From: Castanea sativa | Taxonomy: Eukaryota; Streptophyta; Magnoliopsida; Fagales; Fagaceae | Reading direction: 5' to 3' | Assembly: GCF_040712315.1 (NCBI RefSeq) | Contig: NC_134020.1 | Coordinates: 36,386,751 to 36,450,750 of the forward strand | Length of the DNA stretch: 64,000 nucleotides | In this document: positions 1 to 11,080 of the stretch, piece by piece | Layout of the letters: the number at the start of each line of letters is the position of its first letter | How positions within the stretch are numbered: position 1 is the first letter of the stretch | Position numbers and translations under genes: made by a program | The notes under the pieces: model-generated | Told to the model about the DNA's origin: nothing | Database searches by the model: none | The model's input: only the letters and a program-made list of their open reading frames with translations

Positions 1-525
1 ACAGAGCTTTAGTATTACACACTCCTTTTTAAAATGTGTGTGTTTTTTTTTTAATTTTAAAGATTTCATAGTCTTAACTATAATTTTGTTTTTGTTTTTT
101 TTTTGAGGATCAACCATAATTTTGTTTTAATGTATACAAAACCAAGGAATTACACTCTCTAATAAGAAAATATCACCTCATCATTTTAGTAAAAATTGTA
201 TACACACCTTACCCCACACACAATAATAACTCTCTTAAATCCTAAATCTATAAACACGATATGCAATGAAAAAAATCCCATCCTCCTCCTCTTGGTACCT
301 AACCTCCACCCTGCCACACTCTCCATCAGAGTCATTGCTAGAGTTTGTTAAATATGCCAAAGCTCTCGTAGTTAGTTTGTTCTTATGAAGTTGTAAAAAA
401 TTGCATCCAAGACCAAAAGGCAAGCATCAAATAAATTCATCAATTAGGTTAAATTTTCATAATCATAGTTCTATCGCCTGCCCTTTCTTTTTCCTTGATT
501 CTATTTATTAAACAGTCATAGCTAG
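1..525. other. AT-rich flank, no gene seen
   Basis: Low-complexity AT-rich DNA left of the first LTR element. A short minus-strand open frame (235-423) has no ATG and no recognisable domain, so no gene is called. Bases 521-525 (gctag) are the left target-site flank of the adjacent LTR retrotransposon. Confidence 0.5.
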
Positions 526-1307
526 TGTGAGGGGTAAAAGTGCTTGAATAAACGTTTGGATTTTGGGCCTGTTTGATCGGTACAAGTCTGTTTGATCAGA
601 GTCTCTAGGCCCACAGGTCAGTCCGCACTATAGTGGTTCGATGAATTGTCCGAGGAGGAGTATCTCCTCGGACAGGCCCAACAAAGGCCCTGGGACTTGC
701 TAGATGGCCTAAAGGCAGAATTCTGGAAGAACTAGTAGGTAAAAGTGTGGTCCAAGCACCCTTTAGAAGCAAGAACGCGTGAGAAGTATCTGAGGAAAAA
801 GCTGCTACCACCACATTAAAGGCCCTGCATCTACCTCCCTAGCCGCATTGATGGAGAAATGACCTCTGGACAGTAGAATTCAGCCTTCCTACTATTATTT
901 GAAGACTTCAAGAAGGTGGTAGATGAGACAAGTATCTGAGAGGAGGATTTGTGTGACATGTGGATGAAACAGGGAAGAAGAAGAAGTATATAAGAAGACG
1001 AAGTATATAAGAAGACGAGAGAGGAAAGAAGATGGGGATCTTTTTCTTGGTTAAAAAACTAAACCTTGTACTCTTTGGCCTAGAAAGAGAAATACTATAC
1101 AAATTGTCCTCGGCTTACATCCGAGGAGGGTTCTTTGTCATATTTATTTATCACTTGCATAGATTGTGGTACTCTAGCCTGTTGATTAACTTCCAACATC
1201 CTAAACCTAGGTTTCAAACCCATACTTTACAAATTTCATTGTATAAGGCTCTTTGGGCCTGAGCCCATCACTTGTTTTTGGGTCCGAGTACAAATTGTGC
1301 ACTTACA
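526..1307 (+). repeat. 5' LTR of Tat-type element
   Basis: A 782-bp LTR (TG...CA) nearly identical to 11560-12323. It holds a 10-bp inverted repeat at 648-673 (GTCCGAGGAG, 6-base loop, CTCCTCGGAC) and another at about 1106-1129 (TCCTCGG/CCGAGGA). The TATA region is duplicated here but single in the 3' LTR, which accounts for most of the 18-bp length difference. Confidence 0.92.
985..1018 (+). promoter_or_regulatory. Duplicated TATA-box segment in 5' LTR
   Basis: Two adjacent copies of a 17-bp unit, agtatataagaagacga, at 985-1001 and 1002-1018, each with a TATATAA box. The 3' LTR has one copy near 12020. This is the likely Pol II core promoter for the element's genomic RNA. The duplication is seen directly; any effect on transcription is inferred. 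Confidence 0.65.
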
Positions 1308-1309
1308 AT

Positions 1310-1327
1310 TGGCGCCGTCTGTGGGGA
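1310..1327 (+). other. Primer-binding site (tRNA-primed)
   Basis: TGGCGCCGTCTGTGGGGA lies two bases after the 5' LTR. The first nine bases match the complement of a plant tRNA ending ACGGCGCCA, as in tRNA-Asp; the remainder diverges, so the exact tRNA is uncertain. The same block follows the 5' LTR of the element at 56028-62914. Confidence 0.8.
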
Positions 1328-1354
1328 ACCTAGCGTTGAAGGAATTGGAACATC

Positions 1355-2647
1355 ATGGCAGGCTTAGGTTCGCATCATCCAGAATCTCAGGGATCCCAGC
1401 ATGAAGATCTTTTCGAGCGTCTTGAGCGTCAGAAGGGTCGAGAGGGAAGTGTGCATACCGTATATCCTGACGCGAGCCATACGCCTAATGGAAGCAGTGC
1501 CACCTATGAGGATGATGCCAAGGTCATGCGGAGGGAGATTAACCACCTCAAGAAAAGGCTACGCCGTGTCAGACGGAGGCGAGCTTCACCCCCATCTAAT
1601 CTTTCCTCAGGGGGTCTCGGGGAAACAGTTACAGTCCAAGGTCCAGGACTTCCCCTAGCGAAACCTTCTCTTACGAAAGGGACGACCGACCAAGTCGTAA
1701 GCATAGGAAGCTTCCTTCCAGGGGCTTAGGGAACTATGCTATTAGTCGAGCGTTACACTAACTCTCCAAATCGCCTTTTTCAAGCAGGATTGAGAAGGGA
1801 AGGCTCCCTAGACGGTTCACCCAGCCCACCTTTACCATTTATAATGGCAGGACAGACTCGGTGGAACATGTGAGCCATTTTAATCAGAGGATAGCAGTAC
1901 ATTCTTAGAATGATACCTTGATGTGCAAAGTCTTTCCTTCTAGCTTGGGACCCGTTGCCATGAGATGGTTTAACAGACTAAAGTCGGGGTCTGTCGATTC
2001 ATTCATGGAACTTACCAGGGCATTCGCGTCTCGATTCATCACATGCAGCAAAGTCCCTCGACCTTTGGACTCACTATTATCAATGGCCATGAGGGAGGGT
2101 GAGACATTGAAAGCGTACTCTGACAGGTACTGGGAGATATTTAATGAGATCGATGGAGATTTTGACGAAGTGGCGATTAATACTTTCAAATTTGGCCTTC
2201 CCACTAATCATGATTTAAGGAAAATTCCTGACCAAAAAGCTCGTACGGAGTGTACGTCGCCTCATAGACCGCATCGACGAGTATAAAAAGGTTGAGGAAG
2301 ATCAACTACAAGGCAAGGCCAAGGCGAAGGTTATCCCGTAGGAGAGAAGGGATTTCAGGTTGGACAGGTACCATAACAATAAGCCGAGGAGAGATTACTC
2401 TGGGCAATCTGGCTCAGCCACTCCTCAAGTAGTTAATACTGTATTTCGAGAACCAGTGCATCAATTGCTGGAGAAAGTCTGTAAGGAACCCTACTTTAAG
2501 TGGTCCACTATGATGGCAGGGGACCCTACGAAACGGAATCAGAACCTTTTTTACCAGTACCATCAGGATGTGGGTCATACCACCAAGAATTGTCGGACAC
2601 TTTGGAACTACTTAGTGCAGCTTGTTAGCGAGGGAAAATTGAAGTAG
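1355..2647 (+). pseudogene. gag: gag (broken), Tat-type capsid/nucleocapsid
   Basis: Gag packages the element RNA into virus-like particles. The ATG at 1355 opens a 124-aa segment (MAGLGSHHPE...) with a basic region rich in KKRLRRVRRRR around residues 66-77. Frame changes follow near 1725, with further stops. The conserved Retrotrans_gag core is at about 1800-2230, with readable blocks AMRWFNRLKSGSVDSF, FASRF and LKAYSDRYWEIFNEID. A degenerate knuckle, YQYHQDVGHTTKNC, lies at about 2560-2600; the usual leading Cys is Tyr here. At least four lesions show it is a pseudogene. Assignment is by motif recognition. Confidence 0.85.
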
Positions 2648-2667
2648 CACCTGTATCAACCCAACGG

Positions 2668-3367
2668 ACAAGGAAATCGTTCGGGTTTAAATAATCAGAA
2701 GAACAACTTATCTCGGCCGCCCTTGGGGATGATCAACGTCATCTTCGCTGTACCTGGCAGGACCGGTTCCTGTCCTACCAAGGTGATGGCAGTGTCACAT
2801 TCCTAGGCCGAGAAGTCAGGCTCGAGGCTGAAGAGGATCAAGGGGAGTGCGCCTACCTTAGAATTCTCTGACGAAGATAAGGTTGGGACCATTCAACCCT
2901 ATGACGACGCCCTAGTGGTCATATTAAGGATAGGGAATTATGACGTTAAGAGGGTGATGATCGATCAAGCCAGCGGTGCAGATATTATGTACTCTAACTT
3001 ATTCAAGGGGCTTAAGTTGGGGCTGGAGGATCTCACTCCCTATGACTCGCCGTTAATAAGTTTTGAAGGGAAGACTGTTATACCAAAGGGACAGATCCGA
3101 TTGCCCGTACAATCCGGCTCCGAAACGGTCGAGGTGGATTTCATTGTGGTTGTCGCATATTCTTCATACACGGCCATCCTCGCCAGGCCTTGGTTGCATG
3201 CGTTGGGTGCTGTCTCCTCAACTTTTCATGTTAAAGTAAAATTTCCTTTGGGTGGAATCGTCGAAGAAATTCTTGGTAACCAAACAGTAGCAAGGCAATG
3301 CATATCGGCAGTAGTACTGCATCAGGCCACGACGGAGTCCTCGGCCTTGGCTGTGCCGGACTTATAG
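2668..3367 (+). pseudogene. Aspartic protease domain (pol N-terminus)
   Basis: Retroviral-type aspartic protease that would cleave Gag-Pol. The readable frame 2915-3367 has the active-site strand VMIDQASGADIMY at about 2955-2990, then the hydrophobic ARPWLHALGAV block near 3180-3215 typical of the C-terminal half of Tat proteases. Where the family has D-[ST/Q]-G this copy reads DQAS, a probable inactivating Gly-to-Ala change. It ends at a TAG (3365-3367) before the RT region. Upstream 2668-2914 reads in shifted frames. Confidence 0.8.
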
Positions 3368-3397
3368 CAATTAACGACTCTAGATGCGCCCGATGCA

Positions 3398-4890
3398 GTG
3401 ATAGCAGAGGATGCCATGTGTGAAGATTTGGATAGATTTCTCATAGTCGATGATCCCAGAAGGTTCTTCCAAGTTGGGATATGGTTACCACACCAAGAGA
3501 AGTTGGAATTGGTGAAGTTTTTGAAAAACAATATTGATGTCTTTGCCTGGGATCCCTATGAGGCTCCGGGGGTTGACCCAAACTTCATTTGCCATCATTT
3601 AAACGTCAACCCTGTCGTTGTTCCCAAGAGGCAACCACCTCAGCGTTCTTCGAAAGAGCATTCTGAGGCTGTCAAGGAAGAGGTGCTCAAGCTCAAAAGG
3701 GCTGAGCTATTAAAGAAGTTTTCTACCCAGAGTGGTTGGCGCACACAGTCGTAGTGAAAAAGAAGAGCAGAAAGTGGAGAGTGTGTGTGGACTTCACAGA
3801 CCTGAATAAAGCCTGCCCAAAGGACTCGTTCCCAATGTCTCGCATTGATCAGCTTGTGGATGCCATGGTCGGGCATCCTCAGATGAGTTTTTTAGATGCC
3901 TTTCAGGGTTATCACCAAATAACATTGGCGTTGGGTGATCAGGAGAAGACTGCCTTCATTACTCCTACGAGAAATTATCACTATAAAGTAATGCCGTTCG
4001 GTTTGAAAAATGCAGGGGCTACTTACTAAAGGATGATGACCAGGATGTTTTAATCGCAACTTGGAAAGACTATTGAGGTATATGTGGATGATATGGTAGT
4101 GAAGAGTAAGACAGTGCCTATGCACGTGAAAGATCTGGAAGACACCTTTCAAATACTTAGGAAGTACAAGCTGCGTCTTAACGCCTCAAAGTGTTCTTTT
4201 GGGGTGGGTTCTGGAAAGTTCCTAGGTTACATGGTGACTCATAGAGGAATAAAGGTGAATCCGACACAGGTCAGAGCCATTCAGGGTTTGCAACCATCTC
4301 AGAATCCAAAGGAAGTTCAGAAATTGACCGGGATGACTGCCACTCTTAATAGATTTATCTCTCGGTCGGCTAACAGATGTAGACCTTTTTTTCAATTGTT
4401 AAATAAATGGAAGGGATTCCAATGGTCCGAAGAGTACGCTTTAGCTTTCCAGCAACTTAAGGAATATCTTTCCTGACCACCCATCATGTCTCGGCTGGAG
4501 GTCGATGAAATCCTGTTTGCATACCTAGCTGTAGCTATCCATGCAGTCAGCCTGGTTCTGATAAGGGATGATAGTGGGGTACAAAGACCGGTTTATTACG
4601 TCAGCAAATCTTTGAATGAAGCTGAGGTGCGTTATTTGCCTTTGGAGAAGGCAATTCTGGCTGTAGTTCATGCCACACGAAAGCTTCCTCACTATTTCCA
4701 GTCCCACATCGTTGTGGTTTTGACTCAACTGCCTCTTAAGTCAGTGTTACGAAGTGCTGACTACTCAGGGAGGGTAGCCAAGTGGGGAACTACTCTGGAA
4801 GTTTTCGATATCAAATATATGCCACGCACCTCTGTGAAGGGCCAGGTTCTCGCGGATTTGGTGGCGAAGTTCGCCGAACCATCGTTAGAA
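3398..4890 (+). pseudogene. pol: Reverse transcriptase and first RNase H
   Basis: RT copies element RNA to cDNA and RNase H removes the RNA strand. RT blocks are readable in order: WRVCVDFTDLNKACPKDSFP (about 3777-3835), SFLDAFQGYHQI (3887-3922), VMPFGLKNAGATY (3988-4026) and the catalytic YVDD at 4081-4092, which is intact. LGYMVTHRGI follows at about 4222. The connection/RNase H part starts near 4486 with ILFAYLAVAIHAV, then PVYYVSKSLNEAEVRY and the tail ending DLVAKFAE. Frameshift near 3730, stops near 4027 and 4053 and a TGA near 4474 break the frame. YVDD and block order make the call firm; the gene is dead. Confidence 0.88.
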
Positions 4891-4939
4891 GAAACTGCAA
4901 AGGAATCGCACATGAATGAAAAGTCAGTTGGCATGATCA

Positions 4940-5330
4940 CTGGCGAAGGACCTCCGATTTGGAAAGCGTATGTTGATGGGGTAGCAAACTAGAGGGGGTT
5001 TGGGGTTGGACTTGTTTTGGTATCCCTTGAGGGAATTACCTTTGAGAAATCATTGAGATTAGTGTTCTCGGCTACTAATAACGAGGCTGAATACGAAGCT
5101 GTCTTGGTCAGTATGAATATGGTGCGGACTAATTCATATGTCCTCGAACTCTCAATTAGTTGTGGGCCAAGTCACGGGGACTATGGAGGCTAGGGATCCA
5201 AGAATGCAAGAGTACCTGACACAAGTCAAATGTTTACAATCTGAGTTCGATTCTTTCATCCTTTCGCACATTTTTAGAAGTGGAAACACACATGGGGACT
5301 CGTTAGCCACTTTGGCGACATCCTCGGCTC
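4940..5330 (+). pseudogene. Second (archaeal-type) RNase H domain
   Basis: Between the first RNase H and the integrase lies a second RNase H-like block: WKAYVDG (about 4961-4981), GFGVGLVLVS, then ATNNEAEYEAVL with the conserved Glu near 5090, and a tail with GDSLATLA near 5297. D...E...D spacing fits RNase HI. Such an additional RNase H after the pol RNase H is a described trait of Tat-lineage Ty3/gypsy elements. A stop at 4990-4992 follows the first Asp, and the frame is shifted and stopped again near 5150-5195. Confidence 0.72.
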
Positions 5331-5499
5331 AATGTTTTCCTAAGATTATCCTCGTCGAAGACTTACTAAAACCAACTTTAGTCACTGCAAGTGCCGTCCA
5401 TATCCATCTGATAAAGCCTGGACCTAGCTGGATTGACCCTGTGATCTCTTTTCTAAAAAGCGATGTTCTGCCTGAGGACAAGTCTGAAGCAGATAAGAT

Positions 5500-6667
5500 T
5501 TGTAGAAAGGTTCCTCGTTTCTGGTTGTTCGAGGATCAGAAATTGCATAAATGCTCCTTTTTCAAACCATACCTGCTATGTGTACATCCTGAAGCAATGG
5601 AGACACTTTTGGAAGAGTTACATGAGGGAATTTGTGGAAGTCATACTGGGGGGAGATCCTTAGCCCATAGAGCTCTGACTTAGGGATATTGGTGGCCCAA
5701 TATGCAGAGGGAAGCTCAAGACTACGTAAGAAAGTGTGATCAATGCCAAAGGTTTGCTCCCAATATTCATTAGCCTGGAGGAGTCCTTAATCTTTTGTCT
5801 AGTCCATAGCCATTCACTCAATGGAAACTGGATATAGTTGAGCCCTTTCCGAGGGCTGTGGGAAACAAAAGGTGGCTGCTCGTGGGGACAGATTATTTCA
5901 CTAAGTGGGTCAAAGCTGAGCCTTTATCAAATATTAGGGATGTCGACTCCAAGAAGTTTATCTAGAAGAATATTATCACTAGATTTGGGGTACCACACAC
6001 ACTTATTTCAGATAATGACGTACAATTTGATAGTAGAGCTTTCAGGCAATATTATAATGACTTGGGCATCACAAATAGATACTCCACCCCAGCTTATCCT
6101 CAGGGAAATGGGCAGGCTGAGGCAGTTAACAAAGTTATAGTCAGTGGACTTAAGAAGAGGCTAGATGATACGAAGGGTAGATGGGTAGAAGAGTTGTCAC
6201 ACGTTTTGTGGACATATCGGACTACGCCACGGAGATCCACTAGAGAAACCCCCTTCTCCATGACCTATGGGGCAAAGGCGGTGATACCTTTAGAATCTGA
6301 TTTCCCCACGTTAGGGACTAGTTCTTTTAGCCTGGGATATAACGATGGCCTCCTTGAAAAAAACTTGGATTTGGTTGAGGAGCGGCGAGAGGCCGCCATG
6401 GTCCAAATGGCTTATTATCAGCAAAAACTTAAAAGAGGATATGATACTCATGTGAAGCTAAGGCCACTAGCGCCTGGGGATTTGGTGTTGAGGAAAGTCG
6501 TGGGTACTGCCAAAAATCTAGCTTGGGGAAAGCTAGCACCAAATTGGGAAGGACCATATCAGATCATCTCCGTAGCGGGCATAGGGTCATATCGATTAGC
6601 TGATCTAGATGAAAAAATTGTACAACGCCCCTGGAATGTAAACAACCTACGAATGTATTATTATTAA
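5500..6667 (+). pseudogene. int: Integrase
   Basis: Integrase inserts the cDNA. The H2C2 zinc finger is readable as HEGICGSHTGG at about 5620-5650 and RKCDQCQRF near 5732-5755. The catalytic core has D in VGTDYFTKW (about 5880), D in LISDND (about 6003-6020) and E in YPQGNGQAEAVNK (about 6094-6132), so the DDE triad is present. A C-terminal region with RPLAPGDLVLRKV and WEGPYQI follows, ending MYYY-stop at 6665-6667. Stops or frameshifts lie near 5682, 5772, 5808 and 5965. The longest open piece is 6062-6667. Confidence 0.88.
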
Positions 6668-6734
6668 CAAAAAGTACTTTTGTCGTTCGTTGTTCAGATT
6701 GTCGTTATGCAGTTTGGCTTATTTATTGTTGCTC

Positions 6735-8065
6735 ATAAATATCAAACAGAAATTTGGTCATACATGGTCCTCGGACCACATGCCTTGTGAAAATTGATAT
6801 CTTATTGTTTGTTAAATAGAACCTTAGTTATGTCGGGTCCTCAGACCTTCTACTTTGGGGAAATTAATATTCCAAGTTACTGTTTCTAAATATCAAACAT
6901 AAACTTGGTCATGCATGGTCCTCAGACCACATGCTTTGTGGAAATTGATATATTATTGTTTGTTAAACAGAACCTTAGTTATGTCGGGTCCTCAGACCTT
7001 CTACTTTGGGAAAATTAACATTCCAAGTTACTGTTTCTAAGTATCAAACAGAAACTTGGTCATCCATGATCCTCAGACCACATGTTTTGTGGAAATTGAT
7101 ATCTTATTGTTTGTTAAACAGAACCTTAGTTATGTTAGGTCCTCAGACCTTTTACTTTGGGGAAATTAACATTCCAAGTTACTGTTTCTAAGTATCAAAC
7201 ATAAACTTGGTCATGCATGGTCCGAGGACCACATCCCTTGTGGAAATTGATATCTTATTGTTTGTTAAACAGAACCTTAGTTATGTCGGGTCTTCAGATC
7301 TTCTACTTTGGGGAAATCAACATTTCAAGTTACTTCTAAGTATCAAACAGAAACTTGGTCATGCATGGTTTTCGGACCACATGCCTTGTGAAAATTGATA
7401 TCTTATTGTTTGTTAAACCGAACCTTAGTTATGTCGGGTCCTCAGACCTTCTACTTTGGGGAAATTAACATTTCAAGTTACTTCTAAGTATCAAACAGAA
7501 ACTTGGTCATGCATGGTTCTCAAACCATATGCCTTGTAGAAATTGATATCTTATTGTTTGTTAAACAGAACCTTAGTTATGTCAGGTCCTCAAACCTTCT
7601 ACTTTGGAGAAATTAACATTTCAAGTTACTACTTCTAAATATCAAACAGAAACTTGGTCATGCATGGTCCTTAAACCACATGCCTTGTGGAAATTGATAT
7701 CTTATTGTTTGTTAAACAAAACCTTAGTTATGTCGGACTCTTAGACCTTCTACTTTGGGAAAATTAACGTTTCAAGTTACTACTTCTAAGTATCAAACAG
7801 TAACTTGGTCATGCACGGTCCTCGGACCACATGCCTTGTGAAAATTGATATCTTATTGTTTGTTAAATAGAACCTTAGTTATGTCGAGCCCTCAGACCTT
7901 CTACTTTGGGAAAATTAACGTTTCAAGTTACTACTTCTAACTATCAAACAGAAACTTGGACGTGCATAGTCTTCGGACCACATGCCTTGTAGAAATTGAC
8001 ATCCTACTTTTTGTTAAAAAGAAGTTTAGTTATGTCGGGTTCTCAAACCCTCTACTTTGGAAATA
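6735..8065 (+). repeat. ~150-bp tandem array in 3' region of Tat element
   Basis: About nine tandem copies with period 146-154 bp; the marker cttggtcatgcatgg recurs near 6754, 6904, 7053, 7207, 7353, 7502, 7653, 7803 and 7955. Each unit is itself two related halves of about 70-80 bp: one with TGGTCCTCGGACCACATG, the other with CGGGTCCTCAGACC, both centred on a GGTCCTCRGACC near-palindrome. Tandem repeats in the 3' non-coding part of Tat elements are known sources of satellite DNA. No coding function is called. Confidence 0.9.
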
Positions 8066-8524
8066 TTAGCAGAAACCATACCACGTTAGTGTTGAAGTGT
8101 TGATGAGCCACTTGGATTGCTTCATGCCCCAAATTAAATTCTTAATTAAATTTTTGATTGTGTATTGCTGTATCACATATATTATGCTCTTGAGGCACGA
8201 TTGACAAGTATACGCTAAGTATGTGTACTTTTCTTTAAAGTTACAGCAAATTGAAATATTGGAAGTGGAGTTAGTTATTCCATTCATTCATCTTTGCGCT
8301 GATGAGTATTTTTATACTAAAGATTGGAAGTTAAATGAAAATCAAACTAGTCAAGGTTTCTCATTAAATTCTGTTAATATACATTCAAAGCAAAAACCAT
8401 AAAATTTGTTACATAACAAAAAGGGAGGAAGTCCTAGCTAGCCTAAGCCCTAAGCCTTAGGAGGAGGGTCCTGCTCGGAAGTGCTGGCAGCCTTTGTTCG
8501 TTTTAGCTCTATTTCGAATGAGGT
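8066..8524. other. Spacer between tandem array and antisense ORF
   Basis: AT-rich internal retrotransposon DNA with no recognised domain. It ends just before the stop of the antisense reading frame. Confidence 0.5.
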
Positions 8525-9655
8525 CTAGGCTTGTTTCCCTTTATCTGTAGCCACCAGTGGAGGGACGTTGGCCTCGGCATTTTGGCACGTAGTCTTCTCG
8601 GCGCCATCGCCATGTTCCTTCTCTTTGTTGGAACCCTTGGGTTCTTTAAGAGATGGAATGGGCTTTGGAATCATGGGTGGAAGCGTGGAAGATGCTGTCT
8701 CAAGGGCAGGTGTGACAAGAGGAAATTTTTCGATCACCTGGATGTCTTGGGGGAGCCAGATGTTTTCGGGCTTCCTTAACTCGGAGGTTGTGGGAATCCC
8801 TGCCACATTTAAGGCTTTCTCCCACACTTGTTGACAATATTCCCGGCACAGCTCGGCGAACTCCTCAGTTAGTTGGTTTTCTATCGCCTCTACCCCTTCT
8901 TTGTAAGCGACCTTCTTCGCGGCCTCTATGGAGTCCTTGAAGGTACGAGTCTCATCCCTCATCCTAGCAAGCTCCTTCTTTAGGTCGAAGTTTTCTTGTT
9001 GAGTTTTGGATAAGTCTTCGTCCTTCTGACGAAGAAGCTTGCGTTGCCCCTCCACCTAGGTCCTTATTGTCTTCAGGCTAGCCTTGGTACCGTCCCTTTC
9101 CCTTTTTAGCTCTGCCAACTGTGTGGTTAGCTTCTCGTTCTGCGCAAGAGCTTGGCCTAGGGACTCTCGGTCTCCTGCCTAAGCTCCAGTTCAACTGCAG
9201 CTTTCTTCCGAGAATCTTCCACCCACTTCTCGACAGCAAAGACTTCTTGAATGGCCTGTGTTGAAATATCAAAATAAATGCATTATTAGTAGCTCGAATC
9301 TAAAGTACATAAGAATGTTTCTTTTGTTAAGGTGTAATGAAAGTAATAAAGTGAGGATAAGACATAGATACTCACCAAAGTCAAGTCCCTTTTTAGCAAA
9401 AGGAACAGATGTGGCTGGTTCATCTTGTCCAGGGCGTCCATGTCCTTGGGTAGAAGAAGAGGACGTTCCAGGGCATCGGCCAAGTGGTGAGCGTGACCTT
9501 GTTGGAACGTCCTAATACTAGATTGGTAGGAGATTGGTGCCCCGTACAGTTTCAGCTCGGGAGACCAGTTAGCCGGTGTACGGCGTACCTTGGCAAGGTC
9601 CTTGTTCTCCCCGCTTTCCACTAAAGAGGCATGTCCCTTGCCTTTGCTAGGTTTC

Positions 9656-9714
<59 letters not shown>

Positions 9715-11080
9715 CAGCTTCTTCTACCTTTCCGCATCTGCCTCCTTGGCCTTATTCTTCCTCTTCTTCTTAGGCTCCGGAACGAGAGGCTTAGGATCAG
9801 AGGGAGGAGGGGGTGGTGGCAAGGACGGAGGGACCTGCGACCCACCTGTTCCTTTTTGAGAGACTTTTGAGCCCCTCTTATTCATCAGCTTCCGAAGACT
9901 GTCCATATCTTCTTCTTCGGAGCTGGAATCAGGCTGTGCAATTACTAGACCTTGTATGCTTGAAGTTTCAGTGGGCGCGTGTTCTTCGTTCGAGAGGATG
10001 ACGAGTGGATCCTCTTGAGGTCTTTCAACTTCCTCGAGTCGAAATTGGTTGATCTCCTCGTCTAACGATTGTTGCGAGGACCCTAGCTCTTCTTGGACGG
10101 CAGTTGTCTGGGAATGTGTCGAAAGAGGAATCACTATGATCGGACGAGAATATAGTATGATGGAGGGATCGTCTGGGAGTTCGCGGTTAGAAAGGAAGCC
10201 TGGTTGTGCCACGTCTATCCTTCCGCGTTGTTTGTCTCCCGCAATGATCGCGTTGTCAATTTCTTGAAAGTCCACTGATAAAGGATCGTATCCTAGTATC
10301 AAGTGGGTAGCTCTCACTTATAGGTCTTCACTGACAAAGACTTCAGAGTGAAGGACGTAATTTAAGTCTGCGACGTTGCAAAAGCTTAGACGCGGATGTA
10401 CGTGTTGTTTATCTATGAAAGGAAACGTCCGAGAAGACGAGCATGGTTGGATTAGTGATAAATATCAAGGAAAAAACAATAATGCGCAATATAATTCAAA
10501 AACATCAAAAGTAATGGGATTGAGTCATGGGTTAGGAAATCTAACTCCTATGGAGTCACACCTGGCTCTCCCATTCAACTGGGCAGTGAGGACCGTCAAA
10601 CCAATTTCCCGAGGCGATGGGATAGTTGTCTTTCATGCCTTTGTTGGATTTGGGAAGACAGGATATCAGTCTAACGATGCTAGACCTGGATTTAATGTAG
10701 TATCCTACATTTTTGAGTTTATGGCACTCGTACATATAGGCAACATCGTGCCATGTGAGGTTCAAACCCATTTGCTCGTTTAGAGCATCGACACAACCAA
10801 GGACCCTAAATACGTTTGGTGTAAACTAATTTGGGCATAACCTATGGTTACGTAGGTATTCGCTGGTTATGTTTTTCATGGGGAGGGTCATCCCACCTTC
10901 TATGAAGGTGATCATGGGAATGATAACTTCTCCCTCTTTCCTAGCGTCACCTATGACTTCTACTGGGCAATATTTCAAGCCTACGTCGTGAGGAATCTGG
11001 TATTTGGCCCTAAAACCCTCCATACTGGTGTCGGTATCAACCAGACACTTAAATCTACCCATTTGGTAGGAATGAAACAA
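8525..11080 (-). pseudogene. Antisense extra ORF (aORF) of Tat/Retand element, broken
   Basis: A long coding-like region opposite to gag-pol. Read 11080 to 8525, the first part contains GEVIIPMITFIEGGMTLPM, NHRLCPN, then (10771-10556) GLNLTWHDVAYMYECHKL and VRLISCLPKSNKGMKD. The middle (10317-9724) is acidic and proline-rich with PPSLPPPPPPSDPKP and a basic KKKRKNK run. A polyglutamine tract and a coiled-coil-like end (9055-8525: KLLRQKDEDLSKTQQENFDL) follow. The pattern resembles plant 'putative gypsy-type transposon' proteins and the extra ORFs described in Tat elements; their function is unknown. TAG near 9730 and other breaks make this copy a pseudogene. Splicing cannot be excluded for some joins. 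Confidence 0.68.
9656..9713 (-). repeat. (GTT)n microsatellite encoding polyglutamine in the aORF
   Basis: About 19 GTT triplets; on the minus strand they read CAA, in frame with KLK upstream and QKPSKGKGHASLVESGEN downstream. An in-frame TAG lies just before KLK, so in this copy the tract follows a stop. Confidence 0.85.

Noticed and set aside
235..423. 62-codon minus-strand open frame
   Set aside because: It starts at TTG, has no ATG, no domain and no homologue I recognise.
908..1102. Minus-strand frame in the 5' LTR, repeated at 11865-12119
   Set aside because: Appears in both LTRs because the LTRs are copies; low-complexity and antisense to the TATA/R region.
9590..9870. Plus-strand polycysteine and polyleucine frames
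   Set aside because: Frames of the (GTT)n repeat and surrounding antisense ORF read on the wrong strand.
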